A stretch of DNA of 8,531 nt. It comes from an uncultured Eubacteriaceae bacterium (GTDB taxonomy: Bacteria; Bacillota; Clostridia; Lachnospirales; CAG-274). A model generated the notes under the pieces. It was not told the DNA's origin and searched no databases. It saw only the letters and a program-made list of their open reading frames with translations. Location of the stretch: positions 1 through 8,531 of the forward strand of contig CAMNCZ010000024.1 of the NCBI GenBank assembly GCA_946534775.1, given 5' to 3'. Below are positions 6,564 through 8,531 of the stretch, one piece after another. The position numbers and the translations under genes were made by a program. Each line of letters begins with the position of its first letter. Position 1 is the stretch's first letter.

Positions 6564-7839
6564 TGTAATGATAAGAAATGTCATACCCGTTGCCGAAGGT
6601 TTTGACGACAAAACACCGCATGACATTTATATAATAGACGGCAAAATAGAAAAAATAGCACCGAATATCGGCATAAAATCCAAGGAGACCATCGACGGCA
6701 AAGGCCTTTTTATAATGCCCGGGCTTATAGATATGTCCTGCAAACTGTGTGAAGCGGGCTTTGAAAACACCGACAATATAATAACCGTAAGCGAAAGCGC
6801 CATTGAGGGCGGTTTTACCTCGATTGCCTGTTCGCCTAACACCCAGCCCTGTATCGACACAAAATCCGTTGTGGAGTATGTTTCGTCAAAGGTAAAGGAA
6901 TATTCGCCCATAAATTTTTATCTTTACGGCAGCATCACAAAAAACTGTGACGGTGAAGAGATAGCTGAGATGGGCGAGATGATAAGCCGCGGCGTTATCG
7001 CACTTTCAGACGGCGGCACAAGTGTTCAAAACGCAAATACGCTGCGCCACGTTATGATGTACAGCAAAATGTTTGATATACCCGTTATAACGCGCTGCGC
7101 CGATAAAAACTTAATTAAAAACGGCTGCATAAACAAGGGCTATTACTCCACAAAACTGGGCCTTAACGGATGTCCGCCCGATGCCGAGGACAGCATTGTT
7201 GCAAGGGACCTTATACTTGCAAAATATTCCAAAGCGCGCATACATATCACCAAAGTAAGCACGGGCGGCGCGGTATATCACCTCAGCGGCGCCAGAAAAC
7301 GCGGTGTAAATGCCACTTCCGACACCTGTCCGCATTATTTTACAAAATCCGAATGTGAGACGGACAATTACAACACCCTTGCAAAAGTGGACCCGCCGCT
7401 GCGCACACAAGAAGATATCGACCTTATTATAGAGGGTCTGCGCGACGGCACGATAGATGTTATCTCATCGGGTCACAGCCCCGCCACACTCGATACAAAG
7501 GATATGGAGTTTGAAAACGCAAGCTACGGTATTTCATCGCTTGAGACCGCTTTAATGGTAAGCTATACCGCCCTTGTCAAAAACAACGATTTCACCCCGC
7601 TTGACATTGTCAAAAAAATGAGTGAAAACCCCGCAAAAATACTGGGGCTTAAAACAAAAGGAAAAATAGCCGAAGGTTATGATGCCGACCTTATAATAAT
7701 AGACAACAAAAACACGCACAAAATAAACGCGGCGGATTTTGTTTCACGCGCAAAATACTCGCTTTATGACGGCGAGGAATTGTACGGCAAGGTGCTTGTA
7801 ACTGTCTGCGGCGGGAAAATACTTAAAAATTCGCTTTGA
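6556..7839 (+). CDS. Class I dihydroorotase (PyrC) homologue lacking metal ligands
   Basis: This 427-residue amidohydrolase-superfamily protein follows the class I dihydroorotase pattern from end to end: the N-terminal small beta domain, MPGLID (54-59), EGGFTSIACSPNTQP (84-98), LSDGGTSVQ (150-158), PPLR (280-283), and the C-terminal GKIAEGYDADLIIID (369-383). The metal and catalytic residues are gone. Family H-x-H-L-R reads Ser61-C-Lys63-L-Cys65. The His of the family HCED motif is Arg180 (TRCAD), the His of HVST is Lys233 (KVST), and TDHAPH reads SGHSPA with Gly306 and Ala310. Only one Asp of the family DDG remains (Asp152). It should not bind zinc normally or hydrolyse dihydroorotate. This resembles PyrC' of Pseudomonas, an inactive dihydroorotase that serves as a scaffold for ATCase. 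Translation is probably coupled to the overlapping PyrB-like gene, consistent with a complex. Substrate-side Asn95 and the Pro-Pro-Leu-Arg remain, so ligand binding is possible. Confidence 0.9.
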   Translation: MSDVMIRNVIPVAEGFDDKTPHDIYIIDGKIEKIAPNIGIKSKETIDGKGLFIMPGLIDMSCKLCEAGFENTDNIITVSESAIEGGFTSIACSPNTQPCIDTKSVVEYVSSKVKEYSPINFYLYGSITKNCDGEEIAEMGEMISRGVIALSDGGTSVQNANTLRHVMMYSKMFDIPVITRCADKNLIKNGCINKGYYSTKLGLNGCPPDAEDSIVARDLILAKYSKARIHITKVSTGGAVYHLSGARKRGVNATSDTCPHYFTKSECETDNYNTLAKVDPPLRTQEDIDLIIEGLRDGTIDVISSGHSPATLDTKDMEFENASYGISSLETALMVSYTALVKNNDFTPLDIVKKMSENPAKILGLKTKGKIAEGYDADLIIIDNKNTHKINAADFVSRAKYSLYDGEELYGKVLVTVCGGKILKNSL

Positions 7840-7859
7840 TAAGCACCTTATATATCCAA

Positions 7860-7888
7860 TAGACAAATGAAAAAAAATATGTTATAAT
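7860..7888 (+). promoter_or_regulatory. Strong promoter of the stalk-domain gene
   Basis: TAGACA (7860-7865) and a perfect TATAAT (7883-7888) are separated by 17 bases. TG at 7880-7881 adds an extended -10 motif. Transcription would start near 7895, giving a leader of about 27 bases. It makes the last gene a unit of its own, though no terminator separates it from the PyrC-like gene. Confidence 0.8.
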
Positions 7889-7906
7889 CAAAAAAAATAA
7901 ATTTAT

Positions 7907-7914
7907 AAAGGAGA
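7907..7914 (+). promoter_or_regulatory. Ribosome binding site of the stalk-domain gene
   Basis: AAAGGAGA with 7 bases to the ATG at 7922. A strong site, in line with high expression of a secreted protein. Confidence 0.85.
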
Positions 7915-7921
7915 TTTTAAT

Positions 7922-8527
7922 ATGAAAAAATTAGCAGCTGTTTTGATAGCTGTTGCGGCTGCGGCTGTACCCGTAATGGCAGATACACCCGTTAATGTAG
8001 TGGTAAACGGTATCCCCGCGCCCGAAAAAGGCGTTATTGTTGACAGCCGTACTATGGTTCCCGTGCGCGGCGTTACGGAGCAGCTTGGCTTTGATGTAGC
8101 CTGGGATGCAGACACCAAGACCGCAACTTTCACAAAAGATGTGCTTGTAATTAAAATGACGGCAGGCGAAAAAAGCTTTTATGTAAACGAGCTTCCCATA
8201 ACCCCCGATGTTCCGCAGGCAATTATAAACGACCGCTTTATGCTGCCGCTTCGCGCTATGTGCGAAACGATAGGCGCAGATGTGGATTGGGACGGCGATA
8301 CAAAAACGGCAAATATCAAGGTTTCGGCCGAAGGTCTGCCCTCTCTGCCCGAAATTGATCATTCCGCTGTTCCGGGTCTTTCCAAACCCGACGAAAAGCC
8401 GGACGAAAAACCCGCCGAAAAACCCGATGATAACAAAAATGAGATCGATACGGGCATTCCCGGTGTTTCGATAGAAATAGTCGATCCTTCGGAAGTTACG
8501 GATATAGTTACGGATATAGAATTATAA
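7922..8527 (+). CDS. Secreted copper-amine-oxidase-like stalk-domain protein
   Basis: This 201-residue protein begins with a clear signal peptide: two Lys, an Ala/Val/Leu-rich core and a VMA-D cleavage site after residue 20. The mature part is a Cu_amine_oxidN1 (stalk) domain at about 24-134, with two matching half-motifs, DSRTMVPVRGVTEQLG (41-56) followed by W61-D-A-D-T-K-T-A, and NDRFMLPLRAMCETIG (103-118) followed by W123-D-G-D-T-K-T-A. In Clostridia and Bacilli such domains are common in exported proteins, often joined to an enzyme or wall-binding domain; the name does not imply copper or oxidase activity. Here no second domain follows, only a charged Pro/Lys/Glu linker (155-171) and a short acidic tail ending in two VTDI copies. 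No LPXTG, lipobox or membrane anchor is visible, so it is probably released or wall-associated. The role is unknown. A strong promoter of its own precedes it. Confidence 0.88.
   Translation: MKKLAAVLIAVAAAAVPVMADTPVNVVVNGIPAPEKGVIVDSRTMVPVRGVTEQLGFDVAWDADTKTATFTKDVLVIKMTAGEKSFYVNELPITPDVPQAIINDRFMLPLRAMCETIGADVDWDGDTKTANIKVSAEGLPSLPEIDHSAVPGLSKPDEKPDEKPAEKPDDNKNEIDTGIPGVSIEIVDPSEVTDIVTDIEL
8384..8425 (+). repeat. KPDEKP-type repeats in the linker
   Basis: Within the stalk-domain gene these bases encode KPDEKPDEKPAEKP (residues 155-168), three imperfect copies of a four-residue K-P-x-E unit. Such Pro/charged linkers usually form extended, flexible or wall-spanning segments in exported Gram-positive proteins. 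Confidence 0.8.
8495..8518 (+). repeat. Perfect 12-base tandem duplication
   Basis: GTTACGGATATA occurs twice in direct tandem just before the stop of the stalk-domain gene. It is in frame and encodes VTDI-VTDI (residues 192-199). Identity at every base suggests recent duplication, although a 12-base unit is short. Confidence 0.8.
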
Positions 8528-8531
8528 ACAA

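Noticed and set aside
5631..7839. The PyrB-like and PyrC-like genes as decaying pseudogenes
   Set aside because: Both frames are full length without stops or frameshifts, each has a good ribosome site, and non-catalytic family motifs are kept. The changes cluster at catalytic positions instead of being random.
7789..7849. Inverted repeat AAGGTGCTT (7789-7797) / AAGCACCTT (7841-7849) as a terminator
   Set aside because: The arms are separated by 43 bases, one arm is within the PyrC-like coding sequence, and no T-run follows. It is probably chance, though it remains the only hairpin candidate at the end of that gene.

Overview
The window looks like chromosomal DNA from a Firmicute, most likely a gut-type member of the Clostridia. 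The reasons are the gene content (a DegV-family lipid-binding protein, a DUF951 protein, a Bacillus-type topoisomerase III, a copper-amine-oxidase-like stalk-domain protein), the strong AGGAG-type ribosome binding sites, the moderate GC content and the frequent ATA isoleucine codons in every gene. No rRNA, tRNA, CRISPR array, transposase or phage gene was seen. Every gene is intact and coding is dense; the longest gap between genes is about 110 bases.

Left part (1-3358, all minus strand): five closely packed genes read from right to left. They are degV, a YfcE-type phosphodiesterase, an MscS-type mechanosensitive channel, a 59-residue DUF951 protein that is easily missed, and a three-helix membrane protein of unknown function. 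yfcE/mscS and mscS/DUF951 each overlap by an ATGA junction, and the last gene follows after 8 bases. One promoter with good -35 and -10 boxes lies upstream of degV.

Middle (3359-3467): a short divergent regulatory region. The -10 boxes for the two directions overlap, and there are two small palindromes.

Right part (3468-7839, plus strand): topB (topoisomerase III), followed after 18 bases by a gene of the aspartate carbamoyltransferase (PyrB) family, which overlaps by 8 bases a gene of the class I dihydroorotase (PyrC) family. They would normally be annotated as pyrB and pyrC, the second and third steps of pyrimidine synthesis. Read residue by residue, both look catalytically impaired. The PyrB-like protein has SVRA instead of STRT, Asp instead of the catalytic His, and a remodelled 80s loop. 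The PyrC-like protein has lost all four metal-binding histidines and the catalytic Asp. Both frames are open and well conserved elsewhere, so this looks like a maintained pair of pseudoenzymes, or of enzymes with a changed function, rather than gene decay. It is the most interesting item in the window.

Far right (7840-8527): a separate transcription unit with a near-consensus extended -10 promoter, encoding a secreted 201-residue stalk-domain protein with a KPDEKP-type linker.
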